From NCBI GenBank assembly GCA_903813345.2, contig CAIIXF020000010.1, forward strand, positions 30,810,828-30,874,827: a stretch of 64,000 bases of DNA, given 5' to 3'. The notes beneath the pieces were generated by a model. It was not told the origin of the DNA and searched no databases. It saw nothing but the letters and a program-made list of their open reading frames with translations. The stretch is from Owenia fusiformis (Eukaryota; Annelida; Polychaeta; Sabellida; Oweniidae). Both the position numbers and the translations under genes were made by a program. Positions 12,101 to 22,110 of the stretch are shown here, in pieces; the stretch's first letter is position 1, and each line of letters begins with the position of its first letter.

Positions 12101-13865
12101 GTTTTGAAATCATTCAGTCAGTTAGCGGTTCGTTTGTTTTTGTCCAAGCTATCTTGATTAAAAATTCAGCATGACCAAACTTCTTATATGTTTGCCTTGG
12201 AAGATCAAATCTAGTAACATATTCAACATTTCTTTACCCAATTTGATTGGTATCAAGCCTATTTTGATGGCTATTGTTGGGTGTATTACTGATTGAATAT
12301 TCTCCAGAAATAGGTCAGGGCAGAGTCTGTTTTAACTGGTAAATGAAGACCCCCCTCCCCTTTATTGTTCTAATATGAATTATCTTCATTGAATATATCA
12401 ATATATGTATATTAATATCATAAAGAAGTCTCCCAGAACACAAATGATATATTTTATGTACTTAGAGTTGGTCTATGATAAATGATTGTAAATAACTGGT
12501 CAGTTTTCTCTTTACTGAAAAGTGGAAACAATGATTTTGTCACTTTAGTAGTGGGTTATACAATCGCTCACCTATGACATGTTCCTTCTCGCATACTCTT
12601 AAATAAAAGTATTAATTTTAGGTATTCTTTAAGTCTGCATCAACACAATAGTTTTCTCGTAAACCATAGATGTAAATACCATTATAAAATGTTTATAGCA
12701 ATCAGCATGCTCATTAAAGCTTTGAAACAAAGAATACTTGAAAAGTAGCAGCGGAATTGACAAGTGTATATTTAAGAAAAGGGGGCCTATGAAACATTGA
12801 CTAGTTTACTGCATCAACTTTGTGGTTTGCACCTATAAACTTTACATCAGATAAATAAGAGACTGAACTATGCTCAGTGAAATTTTGGTGTATTTTAGAG
12901 GAAAAATAAAGGTTTTGCATTCAATTAACAAATGTTCCGATTTTTTTGAACCACCCTGTAAATATATTGAAGCACTACATCACTTTTCTTTACAGTAGGG
13001 GGTAATAGGGGCTGTAAATAAAATTAAGTTATAGATATGTAGTTCTTTTCCAAATACTAAAGCTATACAATCTTCATTCACATTTTGAACGGAGTAAGGT
13101 ACAGACAATTTTTTTGCTTAATTTTGTTAACATACATGCCATATTGTCTCTCTTTTGTTTAGATCTGAGAAATTACGAACTTGGATGGTAGAACGATATG
13201 TGAAAGTATTGCAGTTTCTAGGATGGCTACCAAATTTAGATGAATTGAAGAAAATCATAGAGAAAAATGAACAGAAGTTAGTACTGTACCACTCTAAAAT
13301 CATATCATTGTCGACCCTAAAATTGTATCCTTGTCAACCCTTGAATCATTGCTTCTTCAACCCTTGAATCGTTTCTTTTTCAACCCTTAATCATTTCCTT
13401 TTTCAGCCCATGAATCATTTCCTTGTCAACCCTTTAATCATTTCCTTGTCTATTCTTGAATCATTTCTTTATTTTCTTGTCAAATCATTTCCTTGTCAAC
13501 ACTTCGATAATATTTTAGTTCCTATTCAAAATATATTGTCCTGACATACAGGGTGTGCTAAAACATTCATTTTTATTAAGTAATACTCTAGTGGCCCACC
13601 CTGTATGCATGAGGTACCATTCGCAAGAATAAAACTTGAGAGGAAGTAGAAGGAATCTTTCTAATTTGTCTTACATAGTGAATAGATCATACCATAATTA
13701 TTCTTACCTAACTATAACTATTATCCTATTTTGTATTGTATAAGGCATATATTGTATTGGATTGTATTGTCTTATTATACTAACCGTTTCTTCTAAATCT
13801 ATTTGCTTTAGAAATATTTTCTCAATAAATAATTGATTTTTACTTTCAGGATGGAAACTTTATGA
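148..13865 (+). CDS. ADCK5: ADCK5-type UbiB/ABC1 atypical kinase (5'-partial, multi-exon)
   Basis: Atypical protein-kinase-like protein of the UbiB/COQ8 family, which is mostly mitochondrial; the substrate of ADCK5 is not established. Exons read by frame and splice consensus: 148-288, 667-780, 1234-1365, 2531-2614, 2948-3029, 3655-3825, one of 5070-5295, 5634-5841 or 7872-8049, then 10350-10424, 11767-11862, 13163-13274, 13850-13865 (stop). All junction phases agree. Visible family marks are the Ala-rich loop [11 protein letters not shown] and the lysine of VAVK in the first exon, the catalytic-loop motif HADPHPGN across 2948-3029/3655, and [10 protein letters not shown] (DFG-equivalent) in exon 3655-3825. 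The C-terminal part (NLNTIRAIN, then HPVDRY) fits ADCK5 rather than COQ8 or ADCK1/2. The N-terminus with the KxGQ region lies left of the window. Exon triplication and a donor-containing minisatellite are described separately. Confidence 0.9.
835..935 (+). repeat. Dispersed repeat, copy 1 of 3
   Basis: Contains a shared block reading roughly GGCAGGTGGTGACATTT then GCATGTTAATGCC. Related copies lie at about 9985-10110 and 42955-43080. All start near a TTGTTAAAGTCT..TTTTTTGTGGAC-like stretch. Copies 1 and 2 are in ADCK5 introns and copy 3 is in the last RIIAD1 intron, all in the same orientation. No coding capacity; probably an unclassified short interspersed element. Confidence 0.6.
5070..5295 (+). 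CDS. ADCK5: ADCK5 alternative exon A
   Basis: First of three homologous cassettes following exon 3655-3825. The acceptor is the pyrimidine-rich stretch ending at 5069 and the donor is GTAAGG at 5296. It begins DWHIFC after the split Asp codon, continues IQKPFRLKS and ends [10 protein letters not shown]. Length is 226 nt, entering in phase 1 and leaving in phase 2, like the other two copies. It is the longest copy because of a basic insertion ([11 protein letters not shown]). The encoded segment follows the kinase core and contains [20 protein letters not shown], which is likely helical. It is closer to exon B than to exon C. Confidence 0.8.
5634..5841 (+). CDS. ADCK5: ADCK5 alternative exon B
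   Basis: Second cassette. The acceptor is the T-rich tract ending TTTTAG at 5633; the donor is GTTTGT at 5842. It begins [19 protein letters not shown] and ends [10 protein letters not shown]. At 208 nt it has the same entry and exit phases as copies A and C, so it can replace either of them but cannot be joined to either without a frameshift. The frame is open with no damage, which argues against a dead duplicate. Confidence 0.8.
6947..7073. mobile_element. Palindromic MITE, family P1, copy 1
   Basis: The left arm CACAGGAAGTTGTATC-AAGTCC and the inner arm pair CTCAGTATAGATACTTCCCA / TACTGAGAGTGAGG form a hairpin in an ADCK5 intron. The same family recurs at 37395-37533, where both outer arms are intact. 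Here the outer right arm has diverged after GGACCAAAAAGG. Non-autonomous; no ORF. Confidence 0.7.
7872..8049 (+). CDS. ADCK5: ADCK5 alternative exon C (probably the ancestral form)
   Basis: Third cassette. The acceptor is TTGTTTTCCAG ending at 7871; the donor is GTAGGT at 8050. It reads [18 protein letters not shown] through [11 protein letters not shown]. At 178 nt it is the shortest copy. The FCEILVQRP and MPRPMLL stretches look most like the ADCK5 family as I know it, so I infer that C is ancestral and that A and B are derived. Phases match A and B exactly. Confidence 0.85.
9140..9320. other. GCACCG-rich irregular repeat in ADCK5 intron
   Basis: A GC-richer island in the intron in which short blocks such as GGCACCG, CAGCACCGAAA and TTTGGCACC recur at irregular intervals. 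No reading frame was recognised. It may be a decayed minisatellite. Confidence 0.35.
9914..9988. repeat. Three copies of a 25-bp near-palindrome
   Basis: Unit GTCACCACCACAAGTTGTGAC plus ATAT, repeated three times in a row. Each unit is an imperfect inverted repeat (GTCACCAC against GTTGTGAC or GTGGTGAC). Immediately downstream is copy 2 of the dispersed GGTGGTGACATTT repeat, which shares the GGTGACAT core, so the triplet may be an expanded element end. Confidence 0.8.
9985..10115 (+). repeat. Dispersed repeat, copy 2 of 3
   Basis: Same family as 835-935 and 42955-43080: TTTTTTGTGGA near the start, then GGTGTCTGTAACAAATGGCA and GGTGGTGACATTTGGCATG. It lies in the ADCK5 intron before the minisatellite exon. 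Confidence 0.6.
10350..10424 (+). CDS. ADCK5: ADCK5 exon whose 3' end seeded a minisatellite
   Basis: The acceptor ends at 10349 (TTTCATTTTTAG). The exon reads [19 protein letters not shown] then TIMAR and stops at donor GTATGT (10425). The next exon (11767) supplies the third base of the split codon. The last 36 bases or so, together with the donor, are the founding unit of the 57-bp array that follows. Later donors would lengthen this exon in 19-residue steps. Confidence 0.85.
10389..10937 (+). repeat. 57-bp exon-end plus 5' splice site minisatellite
   Basis: About 9.6 copies of a 57-bp unit, encoding [19 protein letters not shown] and close variants. Each copy holds an exon tail followed by a donor. 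GT donors in the same context (GAAG|GTATGT, once GTACGT) lie at 10425, 10482, 10539, 10596, 10653, 10710, 10767, 10824 and 10881; a degenerate tenth (GTAAAA) is at 10938. Because 57 is divisible by three and the unit holds no stop, the frame stays open from the exon until TAA at 10939-10941. Variants between copies are few, so amplification is recent. The minus strand is also open, which is a by-product of the period. Confidence 0.95.
11300..11440. mobile_element. Palindromic MITE, family P2, diverged copy
   Basis: Inverted arms run from about ATGCCTGAGTCAAAAT on the left to ATGTGACCCAGACAT on the right, around a centre with TTTTGTTTCG..TTTTGAACAAAATACTC. The better copy of the family is at 16757-16902. 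It sits in an ADCK5 intron. Confidence 0.6.
11889..12958. mobile_element. Non-autonomous Tc1/mariner-like element with long TIRs
   Basis: About 1.07 kb flanked by TA on both sides (11887-11888, 12959-12960). Termini read CAAAGTGGTCCAAAAAATTG and, from the other end, CAGGGTGGTTCAAAAAAATC. Inverted similarity extends about 130 bp inward (for example TTTATAGGTGCAAAC near 12010 against GTTTGCACCTATAAA near 12826). There is no transposase ORF. It lies in the ADCK5 intron after exon 11767-11862. The CAGGGTG start and TA duplication fit Tc1/mariner. Confidence 0.75.
13550..13605. mobile_element. Small element with CAGGGTG / CACCCTG ends
   Basis: TACAGGGTGTGCTAAAACA on the left and GGCCCACCCTGTA on the right, about 55 bp apart. 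This looks like a collapsed mariner-type MITE in the last ADCK5 intron. Another single end of this kind is at about 27643-27671. Confidence 0.5.
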
Positions 13866-14280
13866 CATCACTGAAAATTAGCTTGAATTAATGGATATAG
13901 TTTTTCATCCTAAGCTGTGATACAGACTGGCAGACATTGTACAAGTGGACTAGTCAAAAATATAGCATAGCATACTGAGCAGTTATTCAAATGCTGAACA
14001 ATTATCTATTGCTCATAATCTGAAGAGCTATCTGCAGTACAGTGGATAATCTGAAAGTCAGATTTTTTATAGACACTACTGTGCTTCACAAGACTTTTTA
14101 TAAAAAGAAATTCATGAGAATGCTTACAATAGACCAATCCATAAATGACGCCATCAATTGGTCGGCTAAAATGTAATTCCTTCAGTTTTAGACCACAAAT
14201 ACATAGGATTATTAAACTTATTGTTGATTTTAACTTTTCTTTTCTTACAATTGTTGTACACAAACATTGCTACCTGTGAA
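13866..14280 (+). other. ADCK5 3' flank / 3' UTR region
   Basis: Follows the ADCK5 stop at 13863-13865. No further ORF and no clear AATAAA was seen here, so the transcript end is not placed. The reading frame on the minus strand between 14006 and 14263 resembles no family. Confidence 0.4.
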
Positions 14281-14957
14281 GTAAGATGTCATGATATCTA
14301 TCAGATGTGAATAGACCACGATTTATCTGGAAGGACTATTTGACAACATCATAATATGTACCCAATATTAATAGACCAGGATTCATTTGAAATGTCTATT
14401 TGACTACATCATTATATCTACCCAATATGAAAAGACCAGGATTCATTTGAAATGTCTATTTGACTACATCATAATATTTACCCAATATAAATAGACCAGG
14501 ATTCATCTGAAAGGTCTATTTGACTACATCATAATATCTACCCAATATGAATAGACCGGGATTCATTTGAATTGTCTATTTGACTACATCATAATATCTA
14601 CCCAATATGAAAAGACCAGGGTTCATCTGAAAGGTCTATTTGACTACATCATAATATCTACCCAATATGAAAAGACCAGGATTCATCTGAAAGGTCTATT
14701 TGACTACATCATAATATCTACCCAATATTAATAGACCAGGATTCATTTGAAATGTCTATTTGACTACATCATTATATCTACCCAATATGAAAAGACCAGG
14801 ATTCATCTGAAAGGTCTATTTGACTACATCATAATATGTACCCACAATATAAATAGACCAGGATTCATCTGAAAGGTCTATTTGACTACATCATAATATC
14901 TACCCACAATATAAATAGACCAGGATTCATCTGAAAGTCTATTTGACTACATCATCT
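14281..14957. repeat. 60-bp minisatellite
   Basis: About 11 head-to-tail copies of a 60-bp unit containing GACCAGGATTCATTTGAAA and TGACTACATCATAATATC. Copies differ at a few positions (ATTAATA, ATGAAAA, ATGAATA). The last two carry a CA insertion, giving 62 bp. No ORF of interest. It lies about 0.4 kb beyond the ADCK5 stop. Confidence 0.95.
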
Positions 14958-14999
14958 GAACACTTCGTTTGTCGAAGTGCCATTCGGATTAGACAGGTT

Positions 15000-16590
15000 T
15001 TACTGTAGATTAGGAAATTAGTGCTTTGACTGAAATGAATTTGAGTAAACGTAACTAAGAAACATAATTGTTCTCGGTCTGGGTGATTGCTACTGGATCA
15101 GTTTCAGTCTTGGAGAGCACCGATGAAATGTTACCGAAGTTGACCGAGCAAATAGGGTTGAGTTAGTGTGAGGGTTATCTTCGGCTATCTTCGGTTATCT
15201 TCGGCCATCTTCGATTGCGGTCCAAAAATCGTCACCCTTTTGGTGGCAAAACAATGCGGAAGATGACAGCGATTAGTAAACGCAAAACTCGCTCACTATG
15301 ATCGCTGTTATATATATATATGGTATCTACGCTTCTCGAACGAAGTATTGAGGACGACCCACTTACTGTACGAGAGTAAATGAATGGGGAATTGTCACCT
15401 GAGTAATTAGGTCACCTCAAATACGCTAGTTGAAAATTCATAATAATTATTCGAGTGCAGTCGTAACGTTGATATAAACAAATATCGTAAACGATGTTAG
15501 AAGCGGTAATTTTCAACAACCATTGATCTCCTTCCCAGCAACTCAAGTGTTTATTTTTCGCAGATCTATTATGCCAACATTGTAATGATTTTGAAACTTT
15601 TGCAATGGCTAAAACGTGGTCCCAAACCGAATTCGACCCACTAAAAAGGAATCGTTATCACTGACGGATCCAGGGGGGGGGGGATATTTTTGTGGGCCCA
15701 AAAATCTTGTAGGGCCTCCATTAGTGAGCCTTTTCGGGCATAACTTGGACATTTGGACCTTATCTTCGGCCGTATTGCCAAAACTGGGTCCTAAATTGTA
15801 AACATTTTTTCTGATCTGAAATGTTAGCTTCTGGATCCGCCAGTGGCATAAATGACATATCGTTGAATTCAGGAGAAAAGTGGCCTCATGGTACAAAGTA
15901 CACTTTTTGTTGCGTTTTTTGATAAGTATTGCATATGCAACTCGCATATTTACCAATACCCCCAACAAAATGTCCATTTTAAAAAAGCCCCCCCCCGCCC
16001 TTCACTTCACTAAACTCCTTCTCACACAGTTGTTGGCATCTTGGAGGTAAACTAGAGGGGTATGTTTATTTTAGAATTTTAATGTATCTCTACCGTTATT
16101 TTTATTTACATAAATCAATTTAGACCATCGTGACATAAGATGAGTCATGATAAATGCCCTTTGGGACACACGCTTAGATATGTGAAATGTGGTTTTATTA
16201 ATGTCTTCTGCATTTATATTTGTTAAAGTTAAATTTGATTGTATTTTTTCTTGAATTTTGACGCATAATTAATAACTTTTTGAGAAACGGGGGTCAATTT
16301 CTGAAATTTCTAATTTACGATGATACAACTATACAGGAAAAGTTTAAAACCTACATTCTGGATTATTCCCTAAACTTGTCGTAATCGATTTTGTCGTATA
16401 CTTTATCTAAACGTTAGTTAGTTAAATATTTATCAGAGTCTCACGCTGTAAAATATATCACATACAATAAATACAATTAAAATATAACATGTTTTGCACT
16501 TAAGTAATGATAAAACAAACAGCCCAGCCGTCACCGGCTTATGAGAGACTTATAACATTTCAATTTCATAGCATTGAAGAATAATTTTAA
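15000..16590. other. Non-coding, repeat-derived stretch
   Basis: No gene seen. It holds a short run of TCTTCGG(C/T)TATCT repeats (15177-15220), a (TA)n run (about 15310) and, at 15610-15830, a GGGCCCAAAA / GGCGGATCC-type repeat with a poly-G run. That repeat recurs at 36510-36760 and 61280-61500. Apparent ORFs inside it come from the repeat. Confidence 0.5.
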
Positions 16591-16599
16591 ATTATAAGA

Positions 16600-17050
16600 G
16601 TCTATTTGTCATCATGATACAAATTGTCTTTGCTAGTATGCGTTGCAATGAGGGGGTGCACATTATATTAAAGTATTTCCTTAATAATGAAAGGTTTTCA
16701 AAGTCAGGAATTGTATCTCTAGCTCTTTGAAAAAGGTTAAAACGTAATGTTTCATGTAATGCCTTGGTCACATTTGCTCCGATTTTCACTACGGCGCCCG
16801 GCCGATTGAGTATTTTGTTCAAAATTGAATACAATATTGAACAAAACACTCAATCGGCCGGGCGCCGGCCGATGGATCGGAGCATATGTGATCCAGGCAT
16901 TAGGGACAGTCAATTAGAAAGTTTTGCTCGTCTTCAATAGACTCATTTGAACAAGAACAAGTCCTATCCGCAGGGGGTGTGGCACTGTATCTCCCTGTTT
17001 CTATTTTTAATGGAAGTGTCCCTGATCGTATTCTGGTTATGTTACTTCTT
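16600..17050 (-). pseudogene. LINE ORF2 3' fossil, split by a MITE
   Basis: Read on the minus strand from 17040, the frame gives ITRIRSGTLPLKIETGRYS, then CSCSNESIEDEQNFLIDCP. This matches the C-terminal zinc-knuckle end of the intact LINE here (PLHIETGRF, CNICKSGEIEDEKHFIFDC). The match is broken at 16902 by a palindromic element and resumes to 16600 (RARDTIPDFENLSLL). It is a dead 5'-truncated copy of a related family. Confidence 0.75.
16757..16902. mobile_element. Palindromic MITE, family P2
   Basis: A near-perfect hairpin of about 146 bp with ends TAATGCCTTGGTCACAT and the inverted ATGTGATCCAGGCATTA. Inside are the inverted blocks CGGCCGATTGAGTATTTTGT and ACAAAACACTCAATCGGCCG. It is inserted in the LINE fossil, so it is younger than that fossil. 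TA at both ends may be the target duplication. Confidence 0.85.
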
Positions 17051-18748
17051 TGTTAAATGTCAAAGTAACACTATGATTAAGTTTTATTCAATGTTTTATC
17101 TCATTATGCACCTGTAATTGAGTTGTAACACCTGTAACCACTTGTTCCCGAATTATAGGAGATAAGTTTCTCATTTCAAGAAATCGTAAATTTTCTACAG
17201 ATATAAGGTGTCCAAATAAATGTATAAGACTCAGCATTGGTTTATCGTAAATATGGCAACACATGGAAACATGAAGGAAATGAAAACAAGAAGCGACCTT
17301 TTGACCAACAGAGAATATGAAAGAAAAAAATCATATTTTATTTATATTTTGGTATTTAGCACCATGCATTATTTCAAATATTTGCATTTGCGGCCATTAA
17401 AAAGAGAAAAAACAGTGAGATTATCGCCGTTTAGAATGAAAAATTGGTTTACTTTTAGTTATCATTTGAGCAAAGTTTAACGGGTTTTCAATCCTAGCAT
17501 TTTTGTCTTTTTGTTGCCAATATTCTTCACTAATCGTCGTCCTTACAGCAATTGCATATTAAATAAATTGAGCTCCCAGAAGAGTGTTAGTTAGTATATT
17601 AAAGTTATGTGCGATCGAGTTGGTTTTTCAGAATTTACATTTTTTTAATATTGACTCATTTTCTGCTTTATTATTCTTTTCACTACTCGATCAATAGAAA
17701 GTTTGCTAAGCGAATAAACTGCCTTATATGGTAGTACTGTTTCCGATTCTGAGAAGAGGGAAATGTTTAATTAAAGGTCATGTTGTATCACTAGTATAGT
17801 ATTTATACACACACATGTAGCTGAACTTAGATAAATAGTCATTCTTGTAGCCAGGGCTCATTGTCAAAACACTAATAGACGGGGCAGGTTTCAGAGAGGA
17901 TTTATGTCTGACACACCAGTAACCCAAGTCAGACCGTGCAATTGCTTCACTGGTACGTTGTTTCTAAACTATATATATATGAAAGACAACACGTTTTCTG
18001 TAAAACCTACGTGCTTATATGCTTTTTTATTTTTGAATTGTTTAAACGGGGGCGACATAAAGACAGTATTCTACTTTTATAAACCAAGGATACATGACAC
18101 ATAAAGTTTTTAAAGCTTTTTTTGTAATATGTGATTTGATTTCAACTTCTAAGGAATCTAAGCATCACCGTTAGTAACTACTCACATTTAAATTGATAAA
18201 TAGGCTATGTAAGAAGGGAAACTATTGCAATTTTTTTTGATTTGCATAGAATTCAAGTACAAACCAATAACAATATAAGTAAATCTTCACAGGGTGTTTA
18301 CCAAATTAAGTGTGACAGTTGAACGCGTGGGGTAAGGTACAACGCAAGGGTGATGCAATTTGAGCTAACTGCATGATGTTTTCGTCTGTACTTAAACGTA
18401 ATAAGATACACTTTTATGAATTTTAATAATCTTAAGAAGTTGACAGAGAGATCTATACTAGCTAGTCGAAGATGACTTTTTAAAATCCCGTTTATGCTAT
18501 ATCTGGAAAGTGTGGAGGTTCAATATAGTTCAATATAATCAAGTTGAATTAGTAATACTTTGATTGTTTCGTTTCAGTTTTAAATTAATCTGATCCCCCT
18601 GCCCCTTGGTGCTATGAAAAATATGTTGTCTACATTAGGGTTAACTAATTAGGGTTAACTGTGAATTCACAAATGTAAGTTCAATAGGACAACCTACATT
18701 TTTTTAGCAAAATCGTGAACATATTTAAATTTTCAACCGACTTTGATT
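17051..18748. other. Non-coding stretch
   Basis: No gene, RNA gene or clear element recognised. Short ORFs at 17220-17480 and 17904-18104 have no family features and compositions typical of AT-rich chance frames. Confidence 0.4.
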
Positions 18749-19160
18749 GTATGTATGTAAAGGTTGTTACACTGCTTCAAAGGCAAGCAGGTGAACCTGA
18801 AAAATAAGAAATCTATAGACCATTGTGCCATAATATATAGAAAAATATATTCATATTGCACACGAATGACATTTTTATATTTCAGATTATTTAGTGTTTA
18901 GTGCAATAAGCCTGTGCCCTCTTGTAATTTGAGGTTTGTCCGCCATGTTATTTTTTGAGAATTAACATGGTAGAGAAGCATCAAAATATAAGAAGTTACA
19001 TTATGAGCCAATTTACAAGCAATCCAACATATACAAATTGTCATGCGTGTGCAATATGAATATATTTTTCTATATATTATTGCGCAATATTATTTAGATT
19101 TCTTATATTTCAGGTTTAACTGCTTGCCTTTGAAGCAATGTAACAGACTGTATGTATATT
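18749..19160. mobile_element. Foldback element with about 115-bp inverted arms
   Basis: Left arm 18749-18872 and right arm about 19036-19160 are inverted copies. Matching landmarks include CTTCAAAGGCAAGCAG / CTGCTTGCCTTTGAAG and TATATTCATATTGCACACG / CGTGTGCAATATGAATATA. The loop of about 165 bp has no ORF. Confidence 0.85.
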
Positions 19161-19995
19161 TATTTAATTAAATGCCTCGTATAGAATACCCAGCCTATTT
19201 TAGGCTTATGGGGCACATTGTACAATACATTTGAAAACAATATTATGATAAGATTATTAAACGAAGCTTGCTCTTTTGAGCAGCATTCAGGAATTTTCCA
19301 GTACTGAGTATTGCGCACTAATCTAAAATCATGTAATAAAAGTTCTTGTTTTTGTAAAATACGTTTAACAGACAAAAATAAGTCATCTCGTAAATTGTTA
19401 TATGATGGGCATACTTGTAAAAAGTAGAACTCGTCCTCAATGATATATAATGTATAATTGTCGTGTTCATGAGTAACTCGACCATTGATAATGCATTGGC
19501 ATTCATCTTTAAGAAGGTCCAACAGATAATCTCCGTATTGTTGGATTTAGTATCAATCGAAGTACGTTCAGGTAAAATGTCAATATTTGAGTTAAAATCA
19601 TCTTTATTCGCTATTCTTGAATTGATGAAGTCTCCTCAGATGACTAACAAGTTGCGTAGAATTATCAGAAAACATATACAATTGTGTCTATGATGCATCA
19701 TAAAATTCCTGCGCAGAGTTACCCCTACACGATTGTTCAGGAGGAAGATAACATACGCATAAAATAATTGAGTAATCATAATTTTTGTTGAACCATATTT
19801 AGCTCTGGTTGATATATTAACTCTATTTTGACCAAACCATGAATATTTATTTATATCAATTACATCGACATTTTTCAGGTATGTTTCACTTAATGCTAGT
19901 ATATCCATATCCACGTGATCAATTATTTGTGAACGCACATTTGAGGTCTTTTTGGTAGGCCACCCATTAATATTCCAATGCCCTATAGTAATAGG
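19160..19995 (-). pseudogene. Internally deleted LINE fossil (EN start joined to C-terminus)
   Basis: On the minus strand, from about 19990, the frame reads HWNINGW then DHVDMDILALSETYLKNV and YSWFGQNR. This is the start of an AP-endonuclease domain, parallel to HWNINSW, VDPDVVCLVETKL and WKWFGQNR of the intact LINE at 55644. Further down (19522-19160) comes the C-terminal end EDEFYFLQVCPSYNNLRDDLF-like sequence. Most of EN and all of RT are missing, so the copy is dead and belongs to a related family. Confidence 0.75.
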
Positions 19996-20735
19996 CTGGG
20001 TGTTCTACGCAATTATCTGGGGGAGGATCTGGTTGTGGTTTGGTTTCTATTTTAGCACTATGCCTAATTTTTGAAAAATTGTCTTTTTGAAGACACAGGG
20101 TTCAATTTTGAAAATAGGTCCAGATTTTCAAAAAAACGAGTAGAATCCAATTTTTTAAAATTTTGGGGGCCAACGTTTTTTCAGAAAATTATATTTGACA
20201 CCTTCTCTTGTGAAATTTCAAACCTGATTTCAATTAGAGAACTCGGAACACTTGGATTGTCAGAATAGTTGGGCAAGAGTCATAACACTTGGGTAGCCAA
20301 GAATAGTTGGGCTTCCACATATGTACGTTTTCGTGAAATTAAATAGCTGGGCTTGCTATATTTTGCAAAATGTTTTTCGAGCAAATATGTTTTAAATATA
20401 CTTAACTTCCGTCGTTGAACCGAGCCTACAGACGGATCTTGTGCAATTAACATTTGGTGAAAAACCAGTGTCATTAAATATGTGTTTACTTTGTAAACAT
20501 TGTTTATAAATAAATGTTAGTAAGGCCAGCCATAGCTTCGGCTCCGCCCACACTGTCACTCTGTAATTGTCAATCACTGAACAGTTGTTCCGCAACGTTT
20601 CAAACAATTGAACATCCATTCTATCTTAAGATATCATTCATTCAGTTTTTCCATGGGCTCTGGTTTTTCGAAGTAGCGAACGACACAACGAGATTCAAAC
20701 ATTTTTCAAAGTTGATTATTCATCACAAACACAAA

Positions 20736-21690
20736 TATTATGCCACCTAAGAAACGACGTATTTCCTATCCTTCATCAGAACATATGAAGGAAGAATCGT
20801 CATACATAGGGATAAAGATTAAGAAAAAGATTTCGCTCTCCACAGCGTTATGAATGATGACGCTAAAGACGGAATTACACCATCCGAGAAGCAGGATGAA
20901 ATCGAAATTGGCCCTATCGTACCTCCCGTACCAGTAATATCTGAAGAAAGAAGAATTTTCAAGGATCTTGAAAATAAGGTCGAAAATCTTACTGACGTCG
21001 TGAGTTCCATTGTTAACCAACAGAATACTGTATACCGTTCGCTGCTGGCTCAGCTGAGCAAATAGAGAATTCGGCGGCGATAGAGCCTAAACCACGAGAT
21101 GGATTATCATCAGCAGGCCTCGGTTCCAAAGGTATTCACCCGAATTCTTTACCTATTGTAGACATTATTTCACCTGGGGTAAGAAAGGCGATACAATCCG
21201 GGAAAATGTCAACTTAGCATGTTTGCTAGTGCCGTATTACGAACTTTCGAAAACACCAGCATTAGATACGGATGATGACGGAAAACTTTGTCTGAAGCCC
21301 ATCAACATGGACAATGACCCAAAGCTTAAAGTCTCTCTTAACATCGCCGAATCTATCACAGCGTTTGACAAGTATAAAAGGGGATGTGTTAAAAATTCCC
21401 AGGAAGACGAGATGAGCTTGATAGATACCAGCATGGTATTTTAGAACTTTAGAACTCCTACCCCGGCCCGAAATTCTATGAGTACCATAAGCGTTTCAGT
21501 TCCCAGGCATGCGCGGCCTGGATAAACCTGCAAATAAAGGTCGATTGGGGCTGCAGAAATTCGGATTTATGGCAACTTGTACTGAACAGTAAGATCGGCG
21601 TCAACGTCAAGACACATGCTAGCTCTTCGTCAACAGGAAGCAACATGCTCAACCGCTCAAATGAGATGAGAGGTTATTTTATTCTAGTCT
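20736..21690 (+). pseudogene. Frameshifted gag-like retroelement fossil
   Basis: Starts MPPKKRRISYPSSEHMKEES, then in shifted frames EKQDEIEIGPIVPPVPVIS (20850 frame), ISPGVRKAIQSGK shifting into NVNLACLLVPYYELSK near 21210, and YEYHKRFSSQACAAWINLQ near 21480. The order (acidic spacer, a short coiled coil ENKVENLTDVVSSIVNQQ, a K/G-x-x-V-N/D-L-A-x-LL block, then a W-rich helical domain) recalls gag-like ORFs of invertebrate DIRS/YR retroelements. Assignment to DIRS is tentative. Stops and frameshifts make it non-functional. Confidence 0.5.
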
Positions 21691-21779
21691 TGTTTTATGT
21701 AAATATGTTATCTGTATGACTTAAATTAATCATAAAAATGTATGTCAGTATCTCTATTTGATTGTTATGTTATTTATAA

Positions 21780-22110
21780 ATGGTTAAACAGTTAAGTCTA
21801 ACTCAGATAGGAATTAAAGAGGATGATAAATGTAGTTACTGTCCACTAAGAGACACTTTAAAGCACAAGTTTTGGGAGTGTAGGCGGGTTCAGATTATTT
21901 GAAAGCTATTAAAGAGAATTTAAAGAAATTATTAAATGTAAATCTTGATTTTAATACCCATGATATGGTGTTCGGAAGATCTGTAAATAATGAAAACATT
22001 TTGCTAAATATGCTATCACTAGCAATCAATCAAGTACTATATATATGCAAAACAATTTAATGAGGTAAATCCCAACTTGGACGAGACTCAATTCGAAAAT
22101 ACCATGTGTT
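21780..22110 (+). pseudogene. LINE C-terminal zinc-knuckle fossil
   Basis: The plus frame reads LKQLSLTQIGIKEDDKCSYC, then PLRDTLKHKFWECRRVQII before a stop. The CxxC..H..C arrangement, together with TLKHKFWEC, is typical of the C-terminus of L1/Tx1-like non-LTR ORF2 proteins. It continues in altered frame with INQVLYICK. It is a different family from the intact LINE in this window. Confidence 0.6.

Noticed and set aside
14960-15010. Possible LTR or terminal repeat (AGACAGGTTTTACTGTAG)
   Set aside because: Only a single copy of the 15-bp end of a common TIR element; no matching partner nearby.
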